A stretch of DNA of 23,692 nucleotides from Hyphomicrobiales bacterium (GTDB lineage Bacteria; Pseudomonadota; Alphaproteobacteria; Rhizobiales; Kaistiaceae). The first letter of the stretch is position 1; every line of letters begins with the position of its first letter. Shown one piece after another: positions 15,554 to 23,692 of the stretch. The translations under genes and the position numbers were made by a program. The DNA lies in NCBI GenBank assembly GCA_017305815.1, contig JAFKJZ010000154.1, forward strand, positions 1 through 23,692, in the 5' to 3' direction. The notes below the pieces were generated by a model. It saw only the letters and a list, made by a program, of their open reading frames with translations. It was not told the DNA's origin and ran no database searches.

Positions 15554-16314
15554 GAGCGGGCATCCACGGCGTTGCGGGCCTCGTCCATCAGCGCGCGCAT
15601 GATGCGGATGGACTGGTCGAGGCCGACGAACACCGCCTCGCCGATCAGGAAATGGCCGATATTGAGCTCACGGATCACCGGGATCGCGGCGATCGGCTTG
15701 ACCGTGTCGTAGGTGAGGCCGTGACCGGCATGGATCTCAAGGCCGAGACCGGCGCCGTAATGCGCGGCGTCCTCGATCCGGGCGCGCTCGCGCTCGAACG
15801 CCTCGGGGCTCTCGTCGATGGCCTCGCAATAGGTGCCGGTGTGCAGTTCCACCACCGGCGCGCCGAGGGCGACGGCGGCGTCGATCTGGCGACGGTCGGC
15901 GGCGATGAAGAGCGACACGCGGATGCCGGCGGCGCCCAGTTCGAGCACCATCGGCTGCAGATGCGCCAGTTGGCCGGCGGCGTCGAGGCCACCCTCGGTC
16001 GTCCGCTCCTCGCGCCGCTCCGGCACGATGCAGACCGCATGCGGGCGCTGGCGCAGGGCGATCTCGACCATTTCGCGCGTCGCCGCCATCTCGAAGTTCA
16101 AAGGCAGGGCGATCTCGGCCCGCAACCGCTCGATGTCGCTGTCGATGATGTGGCGGCGATCCTCACGCAGATGCGCCGTGATGCCGTCGGCGCCGGCCGA
16201 TACCGCTACCTTCGCCGCCCGCACCGGATCGGGATGCACGCCGCCCCGCGCATTGCGGATGGTCGCGACGTGATCGACGTTGATTCCAAGGCGCAGTTCA
16301 TTGCGGACGGTCAC
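15550..16314 (-). CDS. pdxJ: pyridoxine 5'-phosphate synthase
   Basis: PdxJ closes the ring of vitamin B6 by joining 1-deoxyxylulose 5-phosphate and 3-amino-2-oxopropyl phosphate. The 254-residue TIM barrel shows [16 protein letters not shown] (10-25), the diagnostic HLREDRRHI (48-56), [21 protein letters not shown] (about 91-111) and [14 protein letters not shown]. The start is GTG at 16314, with GAGGGG about 9 bases upstream. It sits between the DUF2062 gene (27-base gap) and acpS (4-base overlap). Confidence 0.97.
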   Translation of the reverse strand: MTVRNELRLGINVDHVATIRNARGGVHPDPVRAAKVAVSAGADGITAHLREDRRHIIDSDIERLRAEIALPLNFEMAATREMVEIALRQRPHAVCIVPERREERTTEGGLDAAGQLAHLQPMVLELGAAGIRVSLFIAADRRQIDAAVALGAPVVELHTGTYCEAIDESPEAFERERARIEDAAHYGAGLGLEIHAGHGLTYDTVKPIAAIPVIRELNIGHFLIGEAVFVGLDQSIRIMRALMDEARNAVDARS

Positions 16315-16341
16315 GGCAGATTCCCCTCTCGACGATGATCG

Positions 16342-16908
16342 CTACTTACCATGCAGCGCCTGGCGACGCACGGCGAAGCGATGCCGGCGCGATGACTGGA
16401 AGCCCTGCGCGGCGAAATAGACGAGAACATAGGAGATTCCGCCCAGCACCAGGGCGAGCGGCACGGCGCCGACCAGCATCGGCTCCATGATCGGCCAGAT
16501 TTCGCGCCATGATTCGGTCAGCAGCTTGTGGCGGAGGTCGTGGAAGCCGAGCCGCTCCGGCGACTGCCCGAACCAGCCGAGGACCAGGCTGCCGGTCTCG
16601 TAGGTGCCGACCCAGATCAGGGGAAAGGTCAGCGGATTGCCGATGGTCGTGCCGAGCACGGCCGCAAGCACATTGCCGCGAACGAGGAAGGCGACGGCGA
16701 AGCAGAGCAGATAGTGGAAGCCGATGAAAGGCGTCATCGCCAGCGCCACGCCGGCGGCGAAGCCCGCCGCGATCGAATGCGGCGAGCCCGAGAGGCGCAG
16801 CAGGCGCTTGACGTAGTAGCGGATCGCGCGCTTCCAGCCGCCCTTCGGCCACATGAAGTGGTTCAGCTTCTGGTGAAACTTGAGCGGACGGCGACGACGA
16901 AAGAGCAT
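16342..16908 (-). CDS. DUF2062 domain membrane protein
   Basis: This 188-residue inner-membrane protein of the DUF2062 family has unknown function. It starts with a very basic segment (RRRRPLKFHQK), then has hydrophobic segments near 45-76, 80-112 and 141-167. The family-like stretch GSPHSIAAGFAAGVALAMTPFIGFHYLL and GTTIGNPLTFPLIW are visible. It ends with a basic tail. It sits between pyrE (29-base gap) and pdxJ (27-base gap). This position is common in the order, but no function has been assigned from it. Confidence 0.88.
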   Translation of the reverse strand: MLFRRRRPLKFHQKLNHFMWPKGGWKRAIRYYVKRLLRLSGSPHSIAAGFAAGVALAMTPFIGFHYLLCFAVAFLVRGNVLAAVLGTTIGNPLTFPLIWVGTYETGSLVLGWFGQSPERLGFHDLRHKLLTESWREIWPIMEPMLVGAVPLALVLGGISYVLVYFAAQGFQSSRRHRFAVRRQALHGK

Positions 16909-16937
16909 GATCTAGGCTTAGACGCCTCGGGGGAGAC

Positions 16938-17516
16938 TCAGGCGAGACTGCGGCTGCCCGGCTTGACGGGCGGGATGGCGGCGAGTTCCGGCGGCAACTG
17001 ATCGGCCGGATAGGCCGGAACCTTGTAGCGGGTCAGCGAGATCAGCGGCACGCCGACTTCGGCCTCGCCGTCGGAGCGGTCGATCAGGCAGGCGGCGGCG
17101 ACGACATCGCCACCAATCGCGCGGATGGCGGTGATGGTCTCGCGGATCGACAGGCCCGTGCTGACGATGTCCTCGACGACCAGGATCTTCGCGTTCGCCG
17201 GCAGCTCGAAGCGGCGCAGGCGGAACTCGCCCTGCTCGCGCTCGACCCACATCGCCGGCACACCGAGATGGCGCGCCGTCTCGTAACCCGGGATGAGACC
17301 GCCCAGCGCCGGCGACACGACGAGATCGAACTCGATGCCGGCCTCGCGGATCTTCGCCGCCAGCGCCTTGCACAAGCGCTCGGTCCGGTCCGGATACATG
17401 AAGACGCGGGCCTTCTGCAGGAAGATCGGGCTGCGCAGCCCGGAGCTCAGAATGAAATGCCCCTCGAGCAATGCGCCGGATTCGCGGAAGACATCGAGGA
17501 TTTCGGCTTGGTTCAT
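16938..17516 (-). CDS. pyrE: orotate phosphoribosyltransferase
   Basis: PyrE makes orotidine 5'-phosphate from orotate and PRPP in pyrimidine synthesis. The 192-residue type I phosphoribosyltransferase has the PRPP-binding loop [13 protein letters not shown] (111-123), the N-terminal [15 protein letters not shown] substrate region (21-35), and [15 protein letters not shown] (68-81). The start is ATG at 17516. It follows the rsh gene with a 37-base gap, as in many Hyphomicrobiales. Confidence 0.96.
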   Translation of the reverse strand: MNQAEILDVFRESGALLEGHFILSSGLRSPIFLQKARVFMYPDRTERLCKALAAKIREAGIEFDLVVSPALGGLIPGYETARHLGVPAMWVEREQGEFRLRRFELPANAKILVVEDIVSTGLSIRETITAIRAIGGDVVAAACLIDRSDGEAEVGVPLISLTRYKVPAYPADQLPPELAAIPPVKPGSRSLA

Positions 17517-17553
17517 TCTATGTCCAGTCCAGGTCTTGTCGTGGCGGCGGCCG

Positions 17554-19761
17554 TCAGGCGTTGACGCGGCTCGCCGCGCTCACGACGTGGCGTTCGCGGA
17601 GGTCGCTCAAAAGGCGATTGAGGTGCTTCAGATCCCACACTTCGAGGTCGATGACCAGTTCCGAGAAGTCCGGCGCGCTCTTCACGATCCGCAGATTCGA
17701 GATGTTGCCGTCATTGTCGGCGATGATCTGGGCGATCTGCGCCAACGTCCCGGGCTCGTTGATCGCCGTCACCTCGATGCGGGCCGGGAAGCGCTCGCGA
17801 TGGGCGGCGTCGATGTCCCAGCGCACGTCGAGCCAGCGGTCCGGCTCGTCGTCGAACTCCTTCAGCGCCGGCGACTGGATTGGATAGATGGTGATCCCCT
17901 CGCCCGGCGTCATGATGCCGACGATACGGTCGCCCGGCACAGCTCCGGCATCGGGCGCGAAGCGGACCGGCATATCGCCATGCAGGCCGCGGATCGGGAT
18001 CGCCGGCAGCTCCGCCTGCGTCTCGCCCGTCGGGACGCGGAACATCATTCCCGAGCCCTTCTTGAGGCCGAACCAGCCCGGCTCGCCGCCGGTGCCGTTG
18101 CCGCCCTTCGGCACGGCCGCGCGCTCTTCCTTGTGGTCGGGATAGACAGCCTTCAGGACGTTGACGGACGGGATCTCGCCGCGCCCGACAGAAGCGAGCA
18201 TGTCCTCGATGTTCTGCTGCGCGAGGCGCGGCAGCGCCGCCTTCAGCCGGTCCTCGGAGAAGTCGCGGCCGGCGCGCTCGAAGGCGCGCTCGACGATCTT
18301 GCGGCCGAGGCCGGCATATTGCTTGCGGATCGCCGTGCGGGCGGCGCGGCGGATCGAGGCGCGCGCCTTGCCGGTGATGGCGATCGATTCCCAGGTCGGC
18401 GGCGGCACCTGCGCCTTGGAGCAGATGATCTCGACCTCGTCGCCATTGTGCAGCTCGGTCGTCAGCGGCATCATGCGGCCATTGATCTTGCAGCCGACGC
18501 AGGTATCGCCGATGTCGGTGTGCACCGCATAGGCGAAGTCGATCGGCGTCGCGCCACGCGGCAGCGCGATCAGGCGGCCCTTCGGCGTGAAGCAGAACAC
18601 CTGATCGTGGAAGAGCTCCAGCTTGGTGTTCTCCAGGAACTCTTCCGGCGTGTCGCCCTCGGCCAGCATCTCGACGGTGCGGCGCAGCCAGGTATAGGCG
18701 CGGCTCTCGTCGGAGAGGTTGCCGTTGCCCTTGTCCTTGTAGAGGGCATGGGCGGCGATGCCGTATTCGGCGACGTCGTCCATCTCGCGCGTGCGGATCT
18801 GCAGCTCGACGCGCTGGCGGCCGGGGCCAACCACGGTGGTGTGGATCGAGCGATAGTCGTTCTGCTTCGGCGTCGAGATATAGTCCTTGAACCGGCCCGG
18901 CACGGTCGGCCAGGTGGTGTGGACGATGCCGAGCGCCGCATAGCACTCCGCCGTCGTGTCGAGGATGACGCGGAAGCCGATGATGTCGGAAAGCTGCTCG
19001 AACGAGATCGCCTTCCGCTCCATCTTGCGGAAGATCGAATAGGGGCGCTTGGTGCGGCCGAAGACCTTCGCCTTCATGCCGTGCTTCTCGAGCTTGTCGC
19101 GCAGGTCCTTCTCGATCGCCTCGATCAGGCTCTCGCTGCGCGAGCGCACTTCGGCGAGGCGACTGGTGACGGCGAGATGCGCCTCCGGGTTGACGACGGC
19201 GAAGGCGAGCTCCTCGAGCTCCTCGCGCATGTCGTGCATGCCCATGCGGCCGGCCAGCGGCGCATAGATCTCCAGCGTCTCCTCGGCGATCCGGCCGCGC
19301 TTCTCCTCCGGCATGAAGTGAAGCGTGCGCATGTTGTGAAGCCGGTCCGCGAGCTTCACCAGGAGGACGCGCACATCCTCGGAAATGGCGAGCAGCAGCT
19401 TGCGGAAATTCTCCGCCTGCGCCGCCTTCTTGGTCACCAGGTCGAGGCGCTTGATCTTGGTGAGGCCCTCGACCAGCCGGCCGATATCCTCGCCGAACAT
19501 TCCGTCGATCTCGGAGCGCGTCGCGTCCGTGTCCTCGATGGTGTCATGCAGCAGCGCGACCGCGATAGTGGCGTCGTCGAGCTTCAGGTCGGTGAGGATG
19601 CCGGCGACTTCGAGCGGATGCGAGAAGTAAGGGTCGCCATTGGCGCGCCGCTGCGAGCCATGCTTCTGCATGGCGTACACATAGGCCTTGTTCAACAGCC
19701 CCTCGTCGGCCTGCGGATTGTACCGCTGGACTCGCTCGAGGAGTTCATACTGGCGCATCAT
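17554..19761 (-). CDS. rsh: bifunctional (p)ppGpp synthetase/hydrolase, RelA/SpoT family
   Basis: This single Rsh protein makes and degrades the stringent-response alarmone. In 735 residues I see the HD hydrolase domain (H48, H72-D73 and E76-D77 in [21 protein letters not shown] at 137-146), the synthetase domain (about 235-345, [13 protein letters not shown] and [15 protein letters not shown]), and the RFKD motif (290-293) that marks bifunctional rather than synthetase-only enzymes. These are followed by a TGS domain (about 395-455) and a C-terminal ACT domain (about 660-733). The hydrolase residues are intact, so it should be bifunctional. The start is ATG at 19761, with another Met as codon 2. 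It lies downstream of rpoZ; the 123-base gap holds several hairpins. Confidence 0.97.
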   Translation of the reverse strand: MMRQYELLERVQRYNPQADEGLLNKAYVYAMQKHGSQRRANGDPYFSHPLEVAGILTDLKLDDATIAVALLHDTIEDTDATRSEIDGMFGEDIGRLVEGLTKIKRLDLVTKKAAQAENFRKLLLAISEDVRVLLVKLADRLHNMRTLHFMPEEKRGRIAEETLEIYAPLAGRMGMHDMREELEELAFAVVNPEAHLAVTSRLAEVRSRSESLIEAIEKDLRDKLEKHGMKAKVFGRTKRPYSIFRKMERKAISFEQLSDIIGFRVILDTTAECYAALGIVHTTWPTVPGRFKDYISTPKQNDYRSIHTTVVGPGRQRVELQIRTREMDDVAEYGIAAHALYKDKGNGNLSDESRAYTWLRRTVEMLAEGDTPEEFLENTKLELFHDQVFCFTPKGRLIALPRGATPIDFAYAVHTDIGDTCVGCKINGRMMPLTTELHNGDEVEIICSKAQVPPPTWESIAITGKARASIRRAARTAIRKQYAGLGRKIVERAFERAGRDFSEDRLKAALPRLAQQNIEDMLASVGRGEIPSVNVLKAVYPDHKEERAAVPKGGNGTGGEPGWFGLKKGSGMMFRVPTGETQAELPAIPIRGLHGDMPVRFAPDAGAVPGDRIVGIMTPGEGITIYPIQSPALKEFDDEPDRWLDVRWDIDAAHRERFPARIEVTAINEPGTLAQIAQIIADNDGNISNLRIVKSAPDFSELVIDLEVWDLKHLNRLLSDLRERHVVSAASRVNA

Positions 19762-19788
19762 GGCGCTATTTCCGAAGGCGCGCGAATA

Positions 19789-19834
19789 GGCCGGGCAGAA
19801 CCCGGCCAGAAGACTATCCGTTCATATAGGATAG
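19789..19834 (-). promoter_or_regulatory. tandem stem-loops in the rsh leader
   Basis: Two perfect inverted repeats precede rsh. GGCCGGG/CCCGGCC (19789-19795 and 19801-19807) has a 5-base loop, and CTATCC/GGATAG (19814-19819 and 19829-19834) has a 9-base loop. The first ends about 28 bases before the rsh start. Neither has a T-tract. Confidence 0.4.
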
Positions 19835-19840
19835 CGAACG

Positions 19841-19866
19841 CGGCCAAGCGACAAGCGCTTTGGCCG
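19841..19866 (-). terminator. imperfect hairpin after rpoZ
   Basis: GGCCAAGCG and CGCTTTGGCC pair with one bulged base across a short ACAAG loop, beginning about 20 bases beyond the rpoZ stop on the minus strand. There is no T-tract, so it may only slow polymerase or mark a processed 3' end before rsh. Confidence 0.35.
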
Positions 19867-19884
19867 GATCCGGAGCGTCGGCTC

Positions 19885-20259
19885 TTAGAAATCGTCCTGC
19901 TTGTCGGGCGGGACCATGTTCTCGAGGCCGCGCAGCAGGTCTTCTTCCGACATGCGGTCGAAGGCGACGCCGTTGTCCTCCTCGGCCGAATCCTCGGCGA
20001 GAAGCTGCAGGTCCTGCTCGGGCTCGTCGACCTCGACATACTTCTGCAAGGAATGGATCAGGTCTTCCTTGAGATCGTCGGGGTGAACGGTCTCGTCGGC
20101 GATCTCGCGCAGCGCAACGACGGGGTTCTTGTCGTTGTCGCGGGCAACCGTCAGCGGCGAGCCGCTGGCGATCATGCGAGCGCGATGGCCGGCAAGGAGC
20201 ACCAGTTCAAAGCGGTTCTCGACCTTGTCGACGCAATCTTCCACGGTGACGCGCGCCAT
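19885..20259 (-). CDS. rpoZ: RNA polymerase omega subunit
   Basis: This 124-residue omega subunit stabilises RNA polymerase and, in many bacteria, contributes to the ppGpp-binding site. The N-terminal half is typical: [20 protein letters not shown], then LAGHRARMI and [12 protein letters not shown]. The C-terminal half is acidic and variable, ending PPDKQDDF. The start is ATG at 20259, with AGGAG 7-8 bases upstream. The frame stays open for nearly 300 bases further upstream, but that part has no family similarity. The neighbouring rsh gene downstream is a conserved pairing that links alarmone synthesis and target. Confidence 0.95.
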   Translation of the reverse strand: MARVTVEDCVDKVENRFELVLLAGHRARMIASGSPLTVARDNDKNPVVALREIADETVHPDDLKEDLIHSLQKYVEVDEPEQDLQLLAEDSAEEDNGVAFDRMSEEDLLRGLENMVPPDKQDDF

Positions 20260-20407
20260 GTCAGGTCTCCTGTTCGGGAAAGGCTGGGGTTCAAGCGCGC
20301 ATGAATAAGAGCGCGGCCGATGGATTGCAAGAGAATATGCAGCCGGCTCGCCCCAAGCGCGCGCCCGGGATGCCGTCAACAGGCGTCCGCAACCGCACAC
20401 GCCGAAT

Positions 20408-20435
20408 TGTTTACGCACCCGGCGACGACGATATA
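20408..20435 (+). promoter_or_regulatory. promoter candidate for the NYN-domain gene
   Basis: TTTACG is followed after 16 bases by TATATT in the 259-base rpoZ/NYN divergent gap. The -10 box matches 5 of 6 consensus bases and the -35 matches 4 of 6. Downstream, GGCCC-GTTT-GGGCC forms a small hairpin in the leader. I see no RNA gene in this gap. Confidence 0.35.
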
Positions 20436-20518
20436 TTGATGCGGAATTGCCTCCTTCGAGTCGGCCCGTTTGGGCCCTAGCATTCCGCATTTCATTTTCA
20501 CCGACCGGATATTTTAAA

Positions 20519-21121
20519 ATGTTTGACGCTCGCGAAAAGATCGCCCTGTTCATCGATGGCGCAAATCTCTACGCCACCGCCAAGTCCCTCGCCTTCGACA
20601 TCGATTACAAGAAGCTGCTCGGCGAATTCCAGAGCAAGGGCTACCTGATGCGCGCCTATTATTATACGGCGCTGTCGGAGGACCAGGAATATTCGTCGAT
20701 CCGGCCGCTGATCGATTGGCTCGACTACAACGGCTACACGGTCGTCACCAAGCCGACGAAGGAGTTCTTCGACGCCGCCGGCCGCCGCAAGGTCAAGGGC
20801 AACATGGATATCGAACTGGCCGTCCATGTCATGGAAGTGGCCGAATATGTCGACCATGTCGTGCTGTTCTCCGGCGACGGCGATTTCCGCTCGCTGGTCG
20901 AGGCGGTGCAGCGCAAGGGCCGCAAGGTTTCGGTCGTTTCGACGCTGGCCACCCAACCGCCGATGATCGCCGACGAACTGCGCCGGCAGGCGGACCATTT
21001 CATCGACCTCGTCACCGTGCAGAAGCGCATCGGCCGCGACCCGGCCGAGCGCGCCCATCGCAGCGTCGAGCGCCAGCAGGTCAGCGGCGGCTTCGACGAC
21101 GGCTTCGAGGACGAGATCTGA
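20519..21121 (+). CDS. NYN domain protein (LabA/DUF88-like), possible RNase
   Basis: This 200-residue protein has an NYN domain, a PIN-like nuclease fold. The expected acidic residues are visible: D13 in [15 protein letters not shown]97 in [14 protein letters not shown], and D120 and D122 in [16 protein letters not shown]. Active-site acids are thus in place, so RNA cleavage is plausible but not proven for this subgroup. The start is ATG at 20519; the region just upstream is AT-rich and lacks a strong ribosome site. The C-terminal tail (about 170-200) is charged and low in order. It is followed after 8 bases by the uracil-DNA glycosylase gene and is divergent from rpoZ. Confidence 0.88.
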   Translation: MFDAREKIALFIDGANLYATAKSLAFDIDYKKLLGEFQSKGYLMRAYYYTALSEDQEYSSIRPLIDWLDYNGYTVVTKPTKEFFDAAGRRKVKGNMDIELAVHVMEVAEYVDHVVLFSGDGDFRSLVEAVQRKGRKVSVVSTLATQPPMIADELRRQADHFIDLVTVQKRIGRDPAERAHRSVERQQVSGGFDDGFEDEI

Positions 21122-21129
21122 GCCGGACC

Positions 21130-21780
21130 GTGCCGCTCTCCGCAGCCGATCCCGGGCGCGATTGCCCGCTGTGCCCGCGCCTCGTCGCCTTCCGCGAGGA
21201 ATGGCGATCGAAGGAGCCGGGCTGGAACAACGCGCCCGTCCCCTCCTTCGGCGTCGACGACGGCCGGCTGCTGATCGTAGGCCTGGCGCCGGGGCTTCGC
21301 GGCGCCAACCGGACCGGCCGGCCCTTCACCGGCGACTATGCCGGCGACCTGCTCTACCAGACCATGCTCGACTTCGGCTTCGCGCGCGGCGTCTTCGAGG
21401 CGCGGCCGGACGACAGCCTGACACCGATCGACACGGCGATCACCAACGCCGTCCGCTGCGTGCCGCCGGAGAACAAGCCGACCACGGGCGAGATCGGCGC
21501 CTGCCGCCCCTTCCTGACCGCGACGGTGGCGGCGATGCCCCTGCTGCGCGCCGTCATCGCCCTCGGCAAGATCGCGCATGACAGCGTCGTCGTTGCCCTC
21601 GGCGAACGCATGTCGCGCCATAAATTTGGGCATCGCGCGCGGCATAACATCGGCGCACTTAGTATTTTCGACAGCTACCACTGCTCGCGCTACAACACGA
21701 ACACCGGCGTCCTCACGCCGGAGATGTTCCGGGACGTCTTCTCCGACGTACGCGAATTCCTCGATTCCGACGCGCGCTGA
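21130..21780 (+). CDS. uracil-DNA glycosylase, family 5 (UdgB type) with iron-sulfur cluster
   Basis: This 216-residue base-excision repair enzyme removes uracil, and in this family often other deaminated bases. Four cysteines suited to a 4Fe-4S cluster are at 12, 15 (DCPLCPRL), 110 (NAVRC) and 125 (GACRPFL). The active-site motif A is GLAPGLRGANRTGRPFTGD (51-69). The second motif is YHCSRYNTNTG, with the histidine in place but cysteine where many relatives have proline. The start is GTG at 21130, 8 bases after the NYN stop. The frame stays open upstream but overlaps the NYN gene. The pair is probably co-transcribed. Confidence 0.88.
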   Translation: MPLSAADPGRDCPLCPRLVAFREEWRSKEPGWNNAPVPSFGVDDGRLLIVGLAPGLRGANRTGRPFTGDYAGDLLYQTMLDFGFARGVFEARPDDSLTPIDTAITNAVRCVPPENKPTTGEIGACRPFLTATVAAMPLLRAVIALGKIAHDSVVVALGERMSRHKFGHRARHNIGALSIFDSYHCSRYNTNTGVLTPEMFRDVFSDVREFLDSDAR

Positions 21781-22355
21781 CGCAACCGACGCTTAGTCCT
21801 CCGCCCCATAGATCGCGCCCTCCCGGCAACGGACGGCACGGGCCTGACCTGCAAATGCGCGCCCCTTCCCTGTCGGAAATCCAAGCTTTCTGACGTTTCG
21901 GCTCGACCCATCGCCGGCGTGCCTGGCGACGCAATCCGGCGTCGGCGCCCGCCGAAGCTTGTCCGAAGCGGCGCCTCACCACCCTTGCGTGTCCGATCAT
22001 TCGCAAGCCGGCTCTTATTCACACCCCGGCCGAAGCCGGGTTCCGCACGGGCCTCCGGGGCTTTCCAACCTCCCCAAACGCCCCTTGTCGCAAATTAGCA
22101 ACTCAAGCTTACAATCATGACTCCATATCGGAGATCTGGCTGTTTTTGAGTTACGTGAATCATCTGCATCGGTAAGTTCAACTCACTTTCGACGAGTGAT
22201 TTGGAGAAAGTCCTGTCCGTTTCCCATGGGGGGTCGCGGACAGCTCATTGGCTGGGGGAACGAGGCCCGGAAACGCCCGATCGGCGCGCTGGCGACAGTG
22301 TGGACCGAGGGCAGGCAGGCGCCTCTCCGATCCCCTGACAACTAGAGGTCAGGTT
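21781..22355. other. 575-base non-coding region with inverted repeats ahead of the porin
   Basis: No convincing coding sequence or RNA gene was found. A perfect hairpin, CCCGGC (22025-22030) / GCCGGG (22035-22040), has CGAA as the plus-strand loop and TTCG on the minus strand. Further on, AACTCAA (22100-22106) pairs with TTGAGTT (22146-22152). CTGTCCG (22213-22219) pairs with CGGACAG (22237-22243) around the palindrome CCCATGGG (22223-22230). A weak promoter guess is TTGTCG (22085-22090) with TACAAT (22110-22115), but the 19-base spacer is long. If it is right, the porin leader would be about 230 bases. Confidence 0.5.
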
Positions 22356-23585
22356 ATGAACTTTAAGTCCCTTCTGCTCGGCTCGGCCGCAGCAATCGTG
22401 CTCGCCGGCGGCGCCCAGGCTGCCGATCTGACGGTCGCCGAGCCGGTCGACTACGTGAAGGTCTGCGACGCGTTCGGCGCAGGCTTCTTCTACTCCCCCG
22501 GCACCGACACCTGCATCAAGGTCGGCGGCTACGTCGAGTTCGGCACCTCGTTCGGCGACACCGACTTCGGCCGCTTCAACGCTGGCTACGACAACAGCAA
22601 CTGGGGCAACTTCTACACCGAAGTTTCGATCCAGCTGACGGCTTCGTCGGTCACCGAGTACGGTAACCTGACCGGCTTCATCGACATGCGCGCCAAGACC
22701 GCCAACAAGTCCGGCGAGAACGGCACCTACGCTGACCTGGTCAACGAGTCGACCAACTCGGCTTACGTCGATAGCGCCTACCTCGAGCTCGGCCCGATCA
22801 AGGCAGGTTACTTCACCTCGCTGTTCGACTTCGGCCGTGGCTATGACGACACCGGCATGTTCGGTTCGGATTCGACCACCGACCACATCCAGCTGACCTA
22901 CGCCGTCAACGGCTTCGGTCTGGCCCTGTCGGTCGAAGACAACCGCGATCGCGGCGCGCTCGGCTACGGCGAATACACCTACAACGGCAACACCTACGAA
23001 GGCGGCAACGACAACGTTCCGGACATCATCGGTGCCGTGACCTACTCGTCGGGCATCTTCAGCGCCAAGGTTGCGGGTGCCTACGTCAACCAGGCGTTCG
23101 ACTGGGTTGACAACGACTCGAAGGCCGGCTGGGCCATCGGTGGCGGCCTCGAGATCGCTCTCGACAACATCTCGGCTGGCGATCGCTTCTTCGTCTCGGC
23201 TGCCTATGGCGACAACGCCAACTCCTTCACCGGCATCTCGGGCGGCACGTCCGTCGCGGGCACGCTCGCCCTCGACAACAACGGCTCGCACTTCGCCGGC
23301 TCGAGCTGGAGCGCGCTTGCTTCGTACAAGCACGTCTGGACCCCGCAGCTGTGGTCGTCGCTCTCGGGCGGCTACGCCAGCTACGAAGGCTCGGACAACC
23401 TGGACGGCGCGAAGATCGACGCATGGCGCGTTGGCTTCAACACCGCCTACACCCCGGTCAAGGGCCTCGACCTGGTCGCGGACATCTTCTACACGGACGT
23501 CGACGCCAAGGGCTTCAACAACGCCGACGTCGACCAGGACGGCGGCGCTTGGACTGCCAACCTGTTCCTGCAGCGCCACTGGTAA
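22356..23585 (+). CDS. outer-membrane porin, rhizobial porin family
   Basis: This 409-residue outer-membrane beta-barrel forms channels for small solutes. The signal peptide is MNFKSLLLGSAAAIVLAGG, with cleavage expected after AQA, before ADLTVAEPVDYVK. The mature N-terminus has the paired-cysteine segment VCDAFGAGFFYSPGTDTC then KVGGYVEFG, typical of rhizobial porins (RopA/Omp2b-like). Many alternating aromatic/Gly strands follow, and the chain ends in a C-terminal tryptophan (LQRHW), matching outer-membrane assembly signals. The start is ATG at 22356, with AGAGGT about 9 bases upstream. The codon choice is cleaner than in its neighbours, suggesting high expression, though I did not quantify this. 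A strong terminator follows. Confidence 0.93.
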   Translation: MNFKSLLLGSAAAIVLAGGAQAADLTVAEPVDYVKVCDAFGAGFFYSPGTDTCIKVGGYVEFGTSFGDTDFGRFNAGYDNSNWGNFYTEVSIQLTASSVTEYGNLTGFIDMRAKTANKSGENGTYADLVNESTNSAYVDSAYLELGPIKAGYFTSLFDFGRGYDDTGMFGSDSTTDHIQLTYAVNGFGLALSVEDNRDRGALGYGEYTYNGNTYEGGNDNVPDIIGAVTYSSGIFSAKVAGAYVNQAFDWVDNDSKAGWAIGGGLEIALDNISAGDRFFVSAAYGDNANSFTGISGGTSVAGTLALDNNGSHFAGSSWSALASYKHVWTPQLWSSLSGGYASYEGSDNLDGAKIDAWRVGFNTAYTPVKGLDLVADIFYTDVDAKGFNNADVDQDGGAWTANLFLQRHW

Positions 23586-23608
23586 TCCCAGGTCGCTTCA
23601 GCGATTTC

Positions 23609-23635
23609 GTGCCCGACGGTCTTTCCGTCGGGCAC
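23609..23635 (+). terminator. stem-loop upstream of the porin terminator
   Basis: A perfect 11-base stem GTGCCCGACGG (23609-23619) / CCGTCGGGCAC (23625-23635), loop TCTTT, lies 24 bases after the porin stop. It has no T-tract and sits just before the true terminator, so it may protect the mRNA 3' end or be a backup. Confidence 0.6.
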
Positions 23636-23640
23636 AGAAA

Positions 23641-23666
23641 AGCCCCGCTTCTGCGGGGCTTTTTTT
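23641..23666 (+). terminator. intrinsic terminator of the porin gene
   Basis: A stem AGCCCCGC (23641-23648) / GCGGGGCT (23653-23660) with loop TTCT is followed by a run of seven T (23660-23666), and an A-run precedes it. This is a classical rho-independent terminator, the clearest in the window. Confidence 0.93.
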
Positions 23667-23692
23667 GTTTGGCTGCGAAGCTGCGCGCGTCG

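Noticed and set aside
17293..20304. Plus-strand open frame of 1003 codons opposite pyrE, rsh and rpoZ
   Set aside because: Its composition (His, Arg, Asp and Leu rich) is typical of an antisense shadow. The minus strand encodes complete known families.
20260..20553. Upstream extension of the rpoZ frame
   Set aside because: There is no similarity to omega subunits. The ATG at 20259 has a good ribosome site and the canonical [10 protein letters not shown] start.
21690..22022. Small minus-strand frame (110 codons) between the glycosylase and the porin
   Set aside because: It is arginine and serine-rich, overlaps the glycosylase gene antisense, and has no recognisable domain.

Overview
The window is GC-rich, gene-dense bacterial chromosome. 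Its core gene order suggests an alphaproteobacterium of the Hyphomicrobiales (Rhizobiales). The signs are an erpA / dgt / argS / SPOR / nagZ block, an rpoZ / rsh / pyrE / DUF2062 / pdxJ / acpS / lepB / rnc / era block, and a rhizobial-type porin whose mature start has the paired-cysteine VCDAFGAGFF...DTC pattern. I cannot name the genus from sequence alone. I saw no rRNA, tRNA, insertion sequence, prophage or CRISPR array.

Region 1 (1-5683, minus strand) is one apparent operon read right to left: dgt, argS, a SPOR-domain envelope protein and nagZ. nagZ runs off the left edge. Region 2 (5794-6817) has erpA on the plus strand, possibly from a promoter with a consensus -35 box, facing a vapBC-like toxin-antitoxin pair with its own near-consensus promoter. 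Region 3 (6897-12610) looks more accessory. On the minus strand it holds AMP nucleosidase and an OsmC-like protein. On the plus strand it holds a tight xthA / GFA-family / DUF2332 run, then a small cassette of a monooxygenase-like protein, a YafY-type WYL regulator and a stand-alone TfoX C-terminal-domain protein. Two perfect inverted repeats sit at the cassette's promoter.

Region 4 (12607-20259, minus strand) is a long housekeeping cluster: rpoZ, bifunctional (p)ppGpp synthetase/hydrolase, pyrE, a DUF2062 membrane protein, pdxJ, acpS, lepB, rnc and era. Most gene joints overlap or are very short, and an internal promoter candidate precedes lepB. Region 5 (20519-21780, plus strand) is an NYN-domain protein followed 8 bases later by a family 5 uracil-DNA glycosylase. 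Region 6 (21781-23692) is a 575-base non-coding stretch with several inverted repeats, then a major porin and a strong tandem-hairpin terminator.

Most of the window is conserved core biology: translation, stringent response, envelope growth, protein secretion and cofactor synthesis. The most interesting parts are the operator-controlled monooxygenase / WYL / TfoX_C cassette, the coupled NYN and uracil-DNA glycosylase pair, the structured porin leader, and two places where hairpins may control downstream genes (nagZ and rsh). I found no clearly undescribed multi-gene defence or mobile system.
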